Numbered from the stretch's first letter, positions 1 to 13,023 are shown. The stretch is 64,000 nucleotides of DNA from Lepidurus packardi (GCA_023053545.1 JAKZAN010000007.1:8556001-8620000), one strand, 5' to 3'. Notes: generated by a model not told the origin, from the sequence alone. Numbers and translations: made by a program.

Positions 1-3000
1 ATCCCCAAACAAAAGCACGCTGGGGAAAAAGTCAGGGACCAATGGTTCGAGACTGATCTCTGGGAGTACGATATTCGCCAGTCCCACCCCAGCAACGCTT
101 GCGGCATCTTTTGGGGATAATTGGAGTTAGGTGATTCTTCAAATACGTGTTTAAGGCGTATTTTACATAAGAGTTCTTGCAATCCTACTATTTAGAATTG
201 TATTGTGTTCATGTTAGCTGACCCAGAGACTAAAACTCCTAATCGGCCTTGTCCTTCAGTGTATTACTCAGAGAAAATTTAATGCACGAAACCAACCAGA
301 TCCGCCATATGAGCTATCCGATTAACCGCAACAATTCTTTGTTGCGGTTTTGGGGTGAGCCTTGAGGAAGGAAACTTGGCCTTAAAAAGTCAGGGAAAAT
401 TGGCGTTAGAATTTTTGTGTTAAAAAAGTAAGAGCGTTTGGAAGACACGGGGAAAATAGGCAACCAACTCTTTGTGCCCATATGTGTATGGTAGGAAGAA
501 CTCGGTCCCTGAAGCCCATGTAAGGAAGCGCTATTTTGACCTTCGTCCCAAAACTCGAAGTTAACGCATAAAGGCAAAACCAGTCGCCCATATAAGCGAA
601 ACTTTTGAAGCCTATATAGCCAGCTTCTATTATCTGACAATAACGCTATGATTTTAAATGGACCTTAAAAGGAAAGCGTTGTTATGATAACCGCTGCGCA
701 ACTGCGGGAAAGCTGGCAAAAACCTTTCGCTTGTTTTACTTTTTCGTCCGAAATGTGACGTCAGAGACGCTTGTCCCGTTTTTTCCGTTTTTTTTAGTGA
801 ACTCCCCATAGAATTCTAAACAAAGTTACTTTCTTCGCGTTCCAAGCATGTTTTTCCGAACACGGACGCCTGAACCCAGATTTAGCCGAAGAGAACCCAA
901 TTATTGACTCTCAACAATAGCTTTCGACACACAACTTTCAAGGAACAACCTATTCAATAAACAGCGCATATACTAGCCAATTAACTGACACCCAGAAAAG
1001 GTCCGATGAGACGACTTTTTAGCAGGCGGGCAGGGGAGCTTAGCGTCAATCAAACGAGCGTGAAAAAGTTATTGTCTACGTTCCTAGAATAGCTTAGTAT
1101 GCTGTCTAACCTTCTTGCCCCCCTGAATGCAAATCCTAAGTCAACAGTCACATTTCTTATGTGCGTGTGCGCTAAAAAAGTGGGCTTATGGTACGGCACA
1201 ACGTCGAGTGTAATAAAAAAGTTTCTTGTCCTTTTCCAACGTTATCCAACTCATAGCTAAGAATAGTACCCCTCACCTACGCCTGTGAATAGGGGGCATT
1301 TCGCCAAGACTGGTCAAGCATCATAATACAAAACACTTCCCAAGTTGTCGAAAAAAACGTTTAAGCGAGAAAGTTAATTTGCGTGGCAACACACAAAGGA
1401 GAACTCTACCTGACACCGTAGTTAACAATTGACGTATATAAACCCAGCATAAAAACACGCTTCACCTAACTTTGGGCCCAAATGAGCATTGTCGAGTGGT
1501 ACACAAGGTTTGGAAAAGAGACTATCATATGGTCTTTTGATATTTAAAAATTTACAGGAAGAACCCCCACTTCCGCACAGGAGCGTATTGTGAAACGGTT
1601 CGAGTGTCAGAATCGGAGGTTCTCCAAAGACTAGCAATTGTAAGCAAAGCCACAAGCCAGACACACGAGCGGGGGTCTGTCCTTTATTATAGCCAGTCAG
1701 CCTTGCTTGTTTTCAAGGGTAATGCAACATGCAAACCCAGCCACGGCAAAGGTATGACACTTATCCTAAATTTAAGCAATTACAAATTGCGAAAAACGTT
1801 TGCATAATTTATGATGTAATAATTAAGATAAGGCCCAAATCTTAATAAACTTTGATCAGATAAAACGAATCGAGGCAGCTAATGGCTGATACTGTGTTAC
1901 TGTTATATATTAGGTGTGTGCTTAGTACAGAAGGAAAGACTTACCTCATCCTTCTAGGATAATAGAGTTAATTACTTGGAATTGCTACCAAAAGAGTTAT
2001 CGTGACACGAACAACTTCTAAGCAGCTATACAGCTATGCTATACGGTAGGGTAGTTCCAGGAAAAACGAACCGAATGGCTTAATAACATATTGTTATAGA
2101 GGAGAGCCAAGTTGCGAGACATAAAAGACTACTGAAAGGTGTGCGTAGGTAATACTTACGGGATTCAGCAGCTTGCTGCACAGTAGAGAACACTAAAACT
2201 TACATCAAAGTTTAAAAAACACGGAAAAAACAAAGCATAACACTCAAAGAGCTTTTTTTAGGGCCTCGTGCAATGAATCATAAAGCTAACAGATGGCAGG
2301 GGCTCACACACACGAAGTGTAGCGATACAAAACAAAAGAAAGAAAACGACATTAGAATGACTCGCCGTGCCACCACGCGGTTTACTATAGCACAATGATA
2401 CTATAGCGCGTATTTCAAATTGAGTCAAGCTATTCTAACGGGAGACCTTCACTTGGAGAAAGTTTTTAACAGAATTTAGAGTGAATAAACATTTTAAGGT
2501 TAAAATATGAACACTGCAATAATTAAAGAGGAGCTAAAAAAGAAGAAGGAATAAAACCCCATGTACGGATATATAATACCTTGAACACTATTGTACACGT
2601 GAAGGAAGTACTAAACACGAACGTACTGTACACAATGGAATTGCTTTCCAACCAAGGACATGATACTTTCACACCAAAGCGCATAAAAGTATCTTCCAAG
2701 TAGTTATTTCACGCATAAAAAGTTCAGAGGAATGAATGTATAACCTGTTAGGATTTATATTGTACTATGAATTTCCCACTACCTATACAAATTCTCATCA
2801 TAGAGAGCGAAGGAGGAGCAACGAAGCTTGCCATGACCCAGACCATTTGCTAGAACTAGAAAACCCGCAAAACCGCTTCATTTGGGGCCGCGGAGTTTAA
2901 CATTGTACATCTGGGACTTCTCAAGTTTCAGTCAGCTGCACCTCACTATTACTGACGGGCTTTTCTGTCCGTTAATTTTTCGTTATTCCGTCTCGTTCTC

Positions 3001-3014
3001 ACGTGTTTCCCACA
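1..3014. other. Gene-free stretch
   Basis: I see no coding exon that can be supported here. The open frames are short, have no recognisable domain and are not bounded by convincing splice sites. The stretch presumably holds upstream sequence of the small secreted EGF protein that begins at 3015, but no clear TATA box with an initiator stands out. Confidence 0.5.
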
Positions 3015-3787
3015 ATGCAGAATCATCAGATCCTCCTCTTGATGTTCCTCACGTACCACCTCACCTGCCTAGGTAAGCACACACGTTAAACAAATTTCCG
3101 AAGTCCCGTAAATATTTGAGTTGTTGGTAGTAGTGTCCTCACAACTTCCCATTTCCTGCAGCCCCTTTTGCTTGTTGCTTATCCACGTTCATCTACCCCT
3201 AATGCTCTCTACCTTGAACTGCTCCAATCTGCAGTGAGTGGACTCAGGGAAAGGCCAAGGTTATCGTGGGAATTCTGCTTTTGGGAGCCCTAGATACCAA
3301 ATATTCGCATCTTCGAAATCTAATTGTTTGCCTGTTCACTTCTAGGAAATGCCTGCGAGGAGAGTCGCATACGACAGGGCTGCAGAATCCGCGAAGGCAA
3401 TTGCTTATGCGGGGCTGGGTGCGACACAGAGTATCGCTATAGTAGCAAAAGCGAGTGCGATGCTGCACTCAGGGGTAAGAAGATAAGAAAAAAAGATAGA
3501 AATAAACTAGGCATCTGGCATCCAAAAAACAGGAAACGGCAACGATAGCTGCTCTCACAATCCCTGTCGCAACGGTGGCTCTTGCTTACAGACCTTGAAC
3601 GGGCCTCGATTTACATGTCTGTGCGTAGGCACGGGTTTCTATGGAGAACGCTGTGAAAACGGTGAAACCGAACATAACTAGACATTACCCCTTTTACGTA
3701 ATCTTTCTTCCTTGTTTAGTGTGTCTGTCCAACAAGCGGTTCCGGAAGTCGGGACTACGCATTCCTGACGCATGCGTGATTGTTTGA
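3015..3787 (+). CDS. Small secreted cysteine-rich protein with one EGF-like domain
   Basis: I model four exons: 3015-3072, 3346-3474, 3533-3661 and 3720-3787. All three introns are phase 1, and the last two are both 58 bp. The protein has 127 residues. Residues 1-19 form a hydrophobic signal peptide (MQNHQILLLMFLTYHLTCL). Exon 2 encodes a six-cysteine module (C23, C32, C39, C41, C45, C57). Exon 3 encodes a classical EGF-like domain (C69, C74, C80, C91, C93, C103, with the CRNGGSC signature). A short tail with two more cysteines (C107, C124) follows. If the last intron is not removed, translation stops a few residues after the EGF domain at 3679-3681. I do not recognise the family of the first module. 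A secreted ligand or matrix factor is likely, but its function is unknown. Confidence 0.72.
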
Positions 3788-4299
3788 AGCTTTTCGTCTT
3801 TCCCAGCATTTTGCTTCTTCGGATTTCACTCTCCACTCTCTTGCCACTGCCTCTTTGCTTACTCTCGTATCCCAATCTGGACGAACCGGACTTCGGTCAA
3901 CGTTTTGCCGATACCAATACTCCTGACCGTATTTGTTAACTAGTTTATATAGCATAAAAAAGCCAAACTCCTGATACAAGTTTGAACAAACGCACGCAGC
4001 AGGCCTTATTTTTTTTAGGCGGAATTTTTATGTTTTGATCTGTTTCTGTTACATGTTGTACTCTACCAAGCCTTGTTTTCATATTTCTCCGAGTTTAGAA
4101 TACACGTTTCTGGATATAACGATGGTCCAACCAAAAACAAAACAAAAAAGGTAATATGCGATGTGTGGAGTATAAAAGACACGATAGGAGAGGGTGAAAG
4201 GCGAAAATGAACTTCCTGCAGTAAATGGTCAACCTATACATTGTTGGCCTAACGACATCCTGCACTGGCTGGGTTCCTATACAATTTTTTATTACAATA
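3788..4299. other. Intergenic, convergent 3' ends
   Basis: This gap lies between the stop of the EGF gene on the plus strand and the stop of otopetrin on the minus strand. It should hold both 3' untranslated regions. I see no further gene. Confidence 0.5.
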
Positions 4300-7200
4300 T
4301 TAACCTTCTTTAGTTCTGTAGGAGTTTTTCCACACTTCAGTTAAAACGACAGCGCTGTGAAAACGATAAAACACTACCAACGGTAATGATATTCGCGAAA
4401 TAACTCCCCACGTGAGAAAGCCGTAGAAAGAAAACTGCAATTCCTGTGTCATCCAATGATGTGTCATGAACATGTCTAACAACCAGATGGTAATATTAGC
4501 AAAAAGTAAAAACGTAACAATTTGTCGTGCGGGCTTAAATAGCATTTGGCGACGACTAACGCAGTGTCTTTTGGTAATCTCTGCCATGAACATGCCCTGT
4601 AGCGTGACTTGAACCAACATTAACAAGCAATGCACAAAAGTCATCGCGTGTTTAGGATCCGTTATTTTGATTCCACCGACGATGAGACCAAAAACTGCGA
4701 ACATATACACGCCACATACGGCGACGTTGCTCAAAATGATATCCAGGTTGAGAGTACTTTGCTCCACCACAGACATCTGGGAGAGTTGCACAAACCCGAC
4801 GCACGTGACGAAGGAGGCGAGCGAAAGTGCCGCTATTTGTGTGCCCGTGCAGATCCAAAACATCTGATCATGATGTTCCCCGTTTTCCTTCATAACGAAG
4901 AAGATGACCAACACGATGATCCCACCTACTAGACACAATAGCCCGAGAAGTAAACCCTTGCTCGAGTTCTGGCAATCAACTTTCCATTGGCTCTTGAGTC
5001 GGTAACGGTCCAGTGTCGAAGATTCCACAGATTTCTTCGTGGGTAACTTTCGTGCTTTAGGTACGATCTTGGCTCCGCCAACATTTCGCCATAAAACGAA
5101 CGCTACGCTGGCTGCTATCAAACCAAAGTGTACTTCAAACTTCAACCTAGAAACATAGATGCATAAAACATGTTACGTAAAACACGTAACCGATAAAACT
5201 GGTGGAGCGCGGAGAAATAACTGTTTCCTTACTTATATTCCACGAGATATGGGAGTAAATGAGGCATGGCCGAGTACCATATTTTCCCTAACGTATTGTT
5301 GTTGAAACATTGGTACAGCGTTACCATTTGCATGATATGAGCATCGGATATTGGAATGTAGCTCGAATTACAAGGTAAAGCAGCGTAGGCCGCTCCACCT
5401 AACACGTAAACTAAGTTTTAAACAAAAATTTTCGCTAAGAAAAAAGAGTTTAGGAGCTATACGTACTGGTAGCGTAGTCGATACTACTCGATAAGCCAGA
5501 CAAGTCGTCATCGGGTTGATCGTCGTAGGCGTAATCCTCGGTATAGGGTGGAAACACTGTTTGGTGCAACGCTCTGCTATGCAAAGAACTGACTTTGACA
5601 CCCGGCATGATGTCGTGAACTCCCAGGTGGTACTTTTGGTGCAGGAAATGCAGCCACTCGTTAGCTGATTCCCACACAATGGTTCGCACCCACAAGGCAA
5701 TGTTGGTAGCTACCAAGTGCATAAATCCAAAACGCGCTACCACTCCGAATCTCTCCACCAGAACCTTGACGAATTTTTAAATAAATAATCCCGCAATGTT
5801 TAATACCATTCCATACTAAAAAATGCGTGTGGGGTCTTACCTCCGAGTTGACGAATAGGAAGTGCATTTGCAAGAAGGTAAACAGAGCTTGCAAGATAGG
5901 TAATGCATAAACAACCTCTTCAACACAACTCCCCTCAAGTGTACTATGCATAGCAATTTCCAGGCCGTTAAAAACAAGCGTAGCCAGGCCAAACACTGCA
6001 AAAAGGACATAATAAGTTGAAAAAAAGTACATAACTCGACAATGTTTTCCATAAAATTAGCAACAGTACCAAGTGCTCCAACACGAAGGTAAAACGAAGT
6101 TCGGGGAATTTTCGACTTGGAAATATGCGCTCTCTTCAACGTGTCAAACGATGCCAACGAACCATTCTCAGGGTCAGCTGTTAAATTTTCCCTTGAACTT
6201 GTAAGTTTAGGGCATTGGTCCAGTAAAAGCGAGATATAGACGCAGATGATCGCAGCGATAGAGCCCACAAACAGGTAGACTAAATAAACGCTCTTTTGGG
6301 AAGAGAAAACGGGGTCAAATTATCATAAAAAGTCCATACATCCAATAAAGTTTCTTTTCAACATATTATTTGAATGTTTTTACCTGAAGAGTCAGTGGCG
6401 TGACAGAATTATCCATCACTTCTGTCAGACAAAAAGCGAGCATGGCAATGACTATTATCTTCCCATACATAGAACTCAAGGAAACCCAGAGTGGACCGCT
6501 TGAAATATGGTAAAGAAGTAATTAAGGTTTACAAAAAACAAGGGGAAACTATGGGGGCAACCATTGCCCTACTTACAATGCTTCGCGCTCGTCTGCAGAG
6601 CTTCCGTATATTTTCCCTTTGTGGCCGGCCTCTTTGTCCTCAGCCTGTCTAGATTCTGTTGGAAGATCTGGCTTGGGCTCCGACTTCAATTGCTTTAATT
6701 TTTTCTTCTCTTTATCCTTCTTGTCATGCCGATCCATCCATGGTTTCTTGCTGAGTGAGGCAATTGTATCTCGATCACTCGCTTCACCGGCATCGGGATC
6801 GGGTTGGATACTGGCATGTAAGCCAGCTGTACTCGGTAGATTTCCATCCAAGCTGTCCCGTTCTGGTTGATCAATGTACGCTAAAAAGCGAAGAAGAGAA
6901 ATAACAAATGCGCGCTGTCATTAGTACCGTTTTTCTTCAAATACATCGTTAAGTACAAACGCTTCGCCATCAGCAAATTTCAACACCAGCCAAGGTGGCG
7001 TTCATGTCGGTTCAGCGTACGTTGAACCGTGACTGCCAGTCTCTATATAGGCTTTTCCAGGTTTGAGCTTGGCAAGCAGTTGTTTTCATTACACAAAAAG
7101 TAGATAAACGATTTGAAAAAGACCATACGGGGCTTTAATTTGGTCTATTTTTATTTTAATCTTCATGCTGACAAGACCTAACGGATGTCTTGTACTCAGA

Positions 7201-7843
7201 AAGTGATCAGAGCACCGTTTGATTCTCAAACCCACGCCATTAAAAAGCTAACAGGGGATCCCTGACAAACACTATTGTAACAAAAGAGGGTACAATTGTG
7301 GGTCTTTTTCGACTTACACCCCCAATGGTTTGGCCACAGCTGCGAAAGTTTTTCCTTGGGTTTTTTGCCAGCTTCATCGTTGCCAAGTTGGAAATCAGGA
7401 AGTTGCTGACCATTAGCGGCCAATTGTATTACATCGTAAATCTGGGGTTTATCACCCACTTTCTTGGATGGCTCAACTACACTTGTGGGTACATTTTTGC
7501 TGCTGACGCTGGCACTGGAAGGTTTACGACTACTACGACTGCTATGCCTGGGTCGATGATGATGATGATGTTTGGGTACTTCGAGGTTTTTAACATTGGA
7601 CACTTTCAATCCTTCGCGATTTTCAAAGTTCGCGATAGCTTCCCGTACAGGACTATTGACGGAAGAAGCACGGTTCAGGTTCTTTCGTTCTACGGATGGC
7701 TTTCGCGGAATATCACTGTTGTTAACTTTGGCAGATCGCGGAGGTCGCGGTGGCCGGCTTACCACTGCATTTTGTGACATGAGTACCACCGTTGCGTCCC
7801 TATTCTTTTGCGACTCCTCCATTTCAGCACTTTTAGCAGCCAT
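4300..7843 (-). CDS. OtopL: Otopetrin-family proton channel
   Basis: Eight exons (5' to 3': 7318-7843, 6577-6880, 6384-6498, 6070-6292, 5841-5995, 5467-5764, 5233-5398, 4300-5146) splice in phase to 877 residues. The last exon carries the diagnostic otopetrin C-terminal half: blocks such as FVTFLLFANITIWLLD-like, THHWMTQE, WGVISRI, PLVVFYRFHS and VWKNSYR. Exons 4-5 join to read FYLRVGALVFGLATLVFNG, a conserved TM block. Hydrophobic helices start after residue about 280. Residues 1-275 are a polar cytoplasmic region with a His-run (KHHHHHRPRH) and a Lys/Glu-rich stretch. Otopetrins form dimeric proton-selective channels in the plasma membrane and serve in acid sensing; this role is taken from the family. 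The start at 7843 is the first ATG after an apparent acceptor (TAATTTTAG), so a noncoding first exon probably lies upstream. It is homologous to insect Otopetrin-like a/b/c; which paralog is not resolved. Confidence 0.93.
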
Positions 7844-9817
7844 TATGGGCCTAAAATTATAATTCATGGGTATGATACCCAATCACATCACTAAATCTTT
7901 GAGCAATCCACAATGTTCCATTCTGCAAGGTCAGTTCGAGACAAAAAAGTCCTATCGAATGGATTGTAACACATAAGTTACCTTGCGGCTTGAAAAGATG
8001 CGTCCGTTCGTCTACCTGTATGCACCTGTACTAGTGTTTTCCTGTCCCATGCTCTTCGTGAACAGGCCTTTTGGGATGGAGTTGGGAAGTTGCTACATGA
8101 GTAACCATGAAGAGAAAGGACATGCTTTTAGAGTCCATTAAAGTGGACTAGACTACATCAAAGAAGATTCTCAGGAGAAGAAAAAGACAACGAAATTAAT
8201 TTTTAATACACTCTGGAGTTTAAAACGGAGAAAGGAATGACCATCGCGAATCTGATTCCATTTTGTTTTGTCGAATTTTAATTTACACCCTGACTTAAAC
8301 ATCCTTGATGCATGAGCTATGCCGTTAGCTTGTTAAATAATTCATTAAGTAATATCGCGGTAGGGAGCACGAAAGAAGTATGACGCATGGTCGCTTGCAA
8401 AATAAGAAATACTAAAAGAAGCCGTGAATAACAAATGTTATTATATGCAACGTTTTTAGTATAAACTTCCTCGTTAGGAGACAAAGCGTAGTTAGCTCTG
8501 CTCTACTAACAAATTTGGCCTAGTTTTGTATTTTACTGTGAAGATCGTGTCCTACATTGGTAGGAGCGATCTTCACCCAGTGTCCTCTGCCAGAGACCAA
8601 AAACCCGAAGTTGGAATCCCCAAAGGATAGAATTCACACCTCTCGGCTTAGATTCCCAAACCATTCAAGCGAAACAGTGGTTCAACTATGCACTTTCCAA
8701 AACTCCCCAAACTGATTAGCAATATGCTTCACGGTTGCTGATGCGTTAGGACAGAAAACGTGCAACTGACCAACAAAGATTTGCGTTGTTGGCTGAGATA
8801 CCAAATAACCTAATTTTGGTTTTTCAAATGTACAAAGCTCTATCAAGCATGCTATTAATGTCAGTTTCATTCGTTTTTGAGTATTCATTAGACAGATTCA
8901 TGCAACGTCATCTCTTGTGAAAAGTAGGGCTAATTGTAAAAGTTGGGTGCTGAGCTGTGAAGTACGGTTTTTAATTACAGAGGACAATTGGTCTAATTTA
9001 TTCCACTTCAATTTAAATAAGAGCAAATAAACTGCCTAAAAAATAATCTGCCAAATTTAGTCAAAGGAAATGTGATATTTTGCTTACAAAGACAAATACA
9101 AAATTACGTTCTATTGGTTTTGGACCAAACAAAAATAAAATAAACCAGCAGCAATATCGTTGTCTTTGACAAATTCATCACGCAGATCGTTCCATTCAAG
9201 GTTTGCTAAATGCAATTGAAATCCTGCCGATGTAGGCCATTTAGCACTGCATTCAAGATTCAGTTCTTGTCTCTTTTATGATGCATTATATAAAGTTATT
9301 AGACACTTTAACCACAGGAGCAGTTTATCCCCTCCCGGGGACATTCCAGTATGGTAAATGAAATCCATAGACAAATGCGCGAATATCATTATAGGTTCCC
9401 TCGACAGCAACAGAATAAGTGGTAGTTAGAATCCAATTTCTAGCTACGAAGTTGACGGATTTGCACATTGCGATCCTAACAAACGAACCTGCCTTCCCGT
9501 TAAGCGGCGATGTTAAGAATGTGGGTATATACTTTCGCTAAATTAAGTTTACTTAATTATAAAGACAAACCCTTGTTTAAACATTCTAACTTTTTAGGGA
9601 AGGGGAAGATATTTAGAAAAACACTAGATTTCAAAATACAGTAGGCAAAATACAAATACGATTATTACGGTCACTGGTTAGTGGTTATTAGAATCAGTCG
9701 CGTTACAGAATCAAATTTTAAAGAACCGATTCAAAATGATAAAAGTTCATAGCATTTTCGTCGTTATTAGAATCACACTTTCGGATATTAGAATTAAATT
9801 CAAAGAATCTTCACGTG
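7844..9817. other. Otopetrin upstream / intergenic
   Basis: No gene is supported. The region lies 5' of the first coding exon of otopetrin on the minus strand, so it may contain its leader intron and promoter. Confidence 0.45.
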
Positions 9818-10156
9818 TACAGTAACGAACTTATTGGTCGGGATATGGACTTTGCAAATTGACCAATCACATTGCTTATCCGCTGTTTAGACCAATTCTG
9901 GCATTTCTAGCCTACGCTATACGCTTAGGTAAGGTTTTCAACACGATGTGCCTTCTAGATTCCTCACTCAATTAAAGGAGTAAGTCACTCAATTAAATAA
10001 CCTGTTCACTTAATTAACTGGGTAGTTTAGAAAGAATTTCCCTACCTAAGCGTAATAGTAGGCTAGAAATGACAGGACTGGTCTAAACAGCGCATAAGCA
10101 ATGTGATTGGTCAATTTGCAAAGTTCATGTCACGGTCAATAACTTCGTTACTGTAG
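9818..10156. mobile_element. Long inverted repeat (foldback / MITE-like element)
   Basis: The left arm (about 9818-9934) and right arm (about 10041-10156) are near-perfect reverse complements for roughly 115 bp, sharing for example TTTGCAAATTGACCAATCAC. They flank a spacer of about 105 bp rich in TCAATTAA motifs. No transposase frame lies inside. The geometry fits a non-autonomous foldback DNA element. Superfamily is not assigned because no clean terminal motif or target duplication is visible. Confidence 0.7.
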
Positions 10157-10159
10157 TGT

Positions 10160-10345
10160 AACCAAATCATTGATCGTTACATGAACTTTGCATATCACTT
10201 TTACGTCGTTTGACCAATCCTGGCAGTTCCAGCCTACAACTTCGCCAAGGGGGAAATTTCTTCTAAACTTCCCAGTCAATTAAATGAGCAGGTTATCCGA
10301 CTGAAGGGCCAGGTCCTTTAATTGACTGGGGAATTTGTATCGTGT
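10160..10345. mobile_element. Diverged partial copy of the adjacent foldback element
   Basis: The sequence repeats the order of blocks seen in the neighbouring inverted repeat: ATGAACTTTGCA, then TTGACCAATCCTGGCA, then AGCCTAC, then a TCAATTAA core that is itself palindromic (CCCAGTCAATTAAA versus TTTAATTGACTGGG). It looks like one arm and the centre of a related element placed directly next to the first. Confidence 0.5.
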
Positions 10346-10631
10346 AGGGTCGGCTTTAAAGACGCAGTCTTAGTTTGTGTTTTAGGCCTGTAGTTATACA
10401 AAAATGGCGACGAAGAAGTCCTAGTTTGCTACTTTTGTTAGTTTTGTCGACAACAAATTTTAATTCCGTTCTTAATATCACTGTTTCTACTTTTCTTACT
10501 TAAATAATAAACAACCTACCTATATATGCATACCTGGGTATAATTTCCTATTTTCTGTTAGAATCGCCGCTTAATAGAGTTATTAAGTTTAAAAAAAAAG
10601 AAAAACTTTCGCTGAGTGAGAATGTAAGGTG

Positions 10632-11125
10632 AGCACACTTAGATCGTATATACCAGGTTTTCTCAAACTTTTTCGTTCGCGGTGCCCCTCGGAATGTATC
10701 CCCAGCTCGTATGGCGCCCCTTATAACATAGGCCTATAAAATTTTTGCATCTATGAAATTATAGGAATCTTTCGCGGAGCCTCTGCTAGCCTACCGCGGC
10801 GTACACTTTGAGAAACATTGATATATACTATGGAAAGGGCATGGCTATGCTGAGGTTTATTCTTTTTGTAGTAGACAACACAATAAAAAATCAAAATTAA
10901 AACAATCAGGAACAAACTAACTAAAACAATACAACTCGAAGGTCAGTAAAACTATACAGTCCGATACTTTTTTCAAATGGCTTTATACTATTTATACTAC
11001 CAATTAGCTTATAACACAAAAGGAATTACGTTGGCCACAGTCATGGCGGCTGAGTTGGAGTTAAGTCGAGCATAGCCGTTCACATAGCCATGCCCTATCT
11101 TTAGTATATATGAGCTAAGTGAGCA
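10632..11125. mobile_element. Older inverted-repeat element split by a hAT-type MITE
   Basis: The left-hand sequence (GTGAGCACACTTAGATC, then after the nested insert ATATATACTATGGAAAGGG and CATGGCTATG) is the reverse complement of 11082-11125 (CATAGCCATGCCCTATC, TAGTATATATGAGCTAAGTG). The two arms therefore belong to one palindromic element, and the left arm was later interrupted at 10654-10820. Confidence 0.55.
10654..10820. mobile_element. hAT-type MITE
   Basis: This 167-bp element begins CAGGTTTTCTCAAACT and ends AGTTTGAGAA-like on the complement (ACTTTGAGAAACATTG). The inverted termini resemble widespread hAT MITEs with TTCTCAAACTTT ends. It is flanked by 8-bp direct repeats, GTATATAC at 10646-10653 and ATATATAC at 10821-10828, with one mismatch, as expected for a hAT target duplication. 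No open frame is present. Insertion into one arm of an older palindrome supports its boundaries. Confidence 0.7.
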
Positions 11126-12857
11126 CAAGACAAACTTCAAATTTCCGTCACTAGAGTGCCGAGTACCTTACGTTTCATCCACTAGATGGCATCTCATTCC
11201 GTTGCAAGAATTTATAGCAAATGAAGACGTCAGGAAACCCAGGTTGATTAATTTGGTCCCCTGGGCCATACCTTAAAAAACGATATAATAAACCTTTTTT
11301 CTTGTCGACCGTTGTAGCTATTGTTGACATTACGCAAAAACAGGATTCCTCTACTTCGCCCATATCTTTACAATATACCTTGACAACCTTTGAATATATA
11401 GCAGGCGACCCCGATTGTCTGGCTATTACAGAAATAAAACATACGTGCTATGCTAAAAGCGCTTTTTGATTTACCTCTGTCCAATAAAAACTGGAACTTC
11501 ACCTTTATAAGGCCAAAAAATTCTACAGGATTTTTGGCAAAAAAATTACAAAAGCCAACGACGAGTCCCGCTAGAATCCGGGCAAATGCAGAGCAGCGGG
11601 GTAGCGCGGGCAACTTGATTGCCCACATTTTTTTGCCACAGCCGGATGTTTGCTAATACTCTTCATGGAGAGGTAATTTTTTTTGCGAAGCATTCCTTTG
11701 TCCAACCTTAGCCTGCTCTCGTTCTTATGAACGGATCTTTGTCCTCTAAATTAAGACCAGAATCTCTTCAGCAAGAAACTTCAAAACCAAATTGGCCCTC
11801 ACAATTTATACCTTTCCATTAAGTTCTAGAAACTAAGGGTAGATATGCAAAGGTATTTACCCCTGCCTACAAAAAACGCGAACAGTTAGTTGGTAATGAT
11901 ACAGGTTCTAGGGCAATGAAAAGTTACAGAAATAGACACCGAGTTCACCTGCAACAGGTTTTCCTCGTCATAAAACGTTGCCGAAAAGACCTTATGTTAC
12001 CTAAACTCTAGAAACTGTCCACTTTGCCCTGTACAAGCTATGTAGAGTTTATTACTTAGATTTATGATTCTGATATAACAAATAACGCAGTCTTAGACCT
12101 CTACTATAAAACATGCGTCTTTGTTTGTTAATACTAATAATATAATATATTAGCTTGTATTGTTTTTTCTAACGAGAAAGGTATATTTGGCTTACCAGTT
12201 ACGCCTTAGCGGGTCCGCGTACTATCATGCAAAACAAAAAATAGAGTCAGGAAACTAACGTTAACTTAGCCAGGGGACACACGCAGAAATAAAGCTATAC
12301 AACAGTTTCGCAACAATTTTCCGGCTTCAGGTTCCCTCGCCTCTTATAACTCACATCAACGGGCTAAAAGTACAAAAGTTCTACTTATATAAGGCCAAAC
12401 CTTATACTTATATGCGAAGATGCCTTGGGATTCAGATTCCACGCAAGATGAGTCCTACCACTTTGCTCCAACTATACCAGCATGACGTTACAAAAAACAC
12501 GACTAAATCATAGCCGAGGCCTGTTATTTTTAAGTAGTTTCTTTTCATCGCCTCCACAAAGAAGATACTATCTGCAGGTAACCTTGTAGGTATACACATA
12601 CATGAATGAGATGTAGTTTTGCTGCCCCTCCCCTATTCACTAACTATAGCCCTCTAGAGAAGGAACTACTTAATATTTATGTTCTTTAAGATCCAGTCTT
12701 AGGAAAAACTGTTCTTTGTTCTTTTTAAAATTATAACTGGATCCCCACACGCCCTTTCTCCGTATATCAAAGTTGCTGCAAAAGCTCCTTGTCGACATGC
12801 AGACATCGACATGAAGAGAAAATCACACGGAGGCAAAAAAAAGTTTATTAAACTTAC
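11126..12857. other. Gene-free stretch
   Basis: No supported exon. Short open frames near 11.2-11.65 kb lack domains, splice context and codon bias typical of the neighbouring genes. Confidence 0.45.
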
Positions 12858-13023
12858 CCAACTTCGAAAAAGTAGTATCTTTTCCTTTTTTCTGAGATTT
12901 CCCTTGCTTAGCGTCGTTATTCCGTTCTTTGGTTTTCTCATAGACGGGTCCTAGTTCTGTGGGTTTCTCACTGACAATCGCGTTTTCATCCATTTCCATG
13001 TCAGGTGTCAAGTTTCTTCCGAC
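12858..13023 (-). CDS. Candidate orphan coding exon, possibly an alternative first exon of otopetrin
   Basis: On the minus strand a good acceptor (CCTTTACAG) and a consensus donor (GTAAGT) bound a 166-bp segment. It is open in the frame that ends at phase 1. It contains an ATG at 12999 and would encode a polar, Lys-rich stretch (MEMDENAIVSEKPTELG and on to KKGKDTTFSKLG). Otopetrin exon 2 at 6880 also needs a phase-1 partner and is similarly charged. A distal promoter giving a different cytoplasmic N-terminus is therefore possible. No homology proves it, and it could be an exon of another, unseen transcript or chance. Confidence 0.35.

Noticed and set aside
3788..3979. Minus-strand frames antisense to the EGF gene 3' end
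   Set aside because: They overlap the last EGF exon on the other strand and show no homology.
11368..11656. Frames on both strands at 11.4-11.65 kb, considered as a transposase fragment
   Set aside because: No DDE/DDD motif or helix-turn-helix signature could be seen in either frame.
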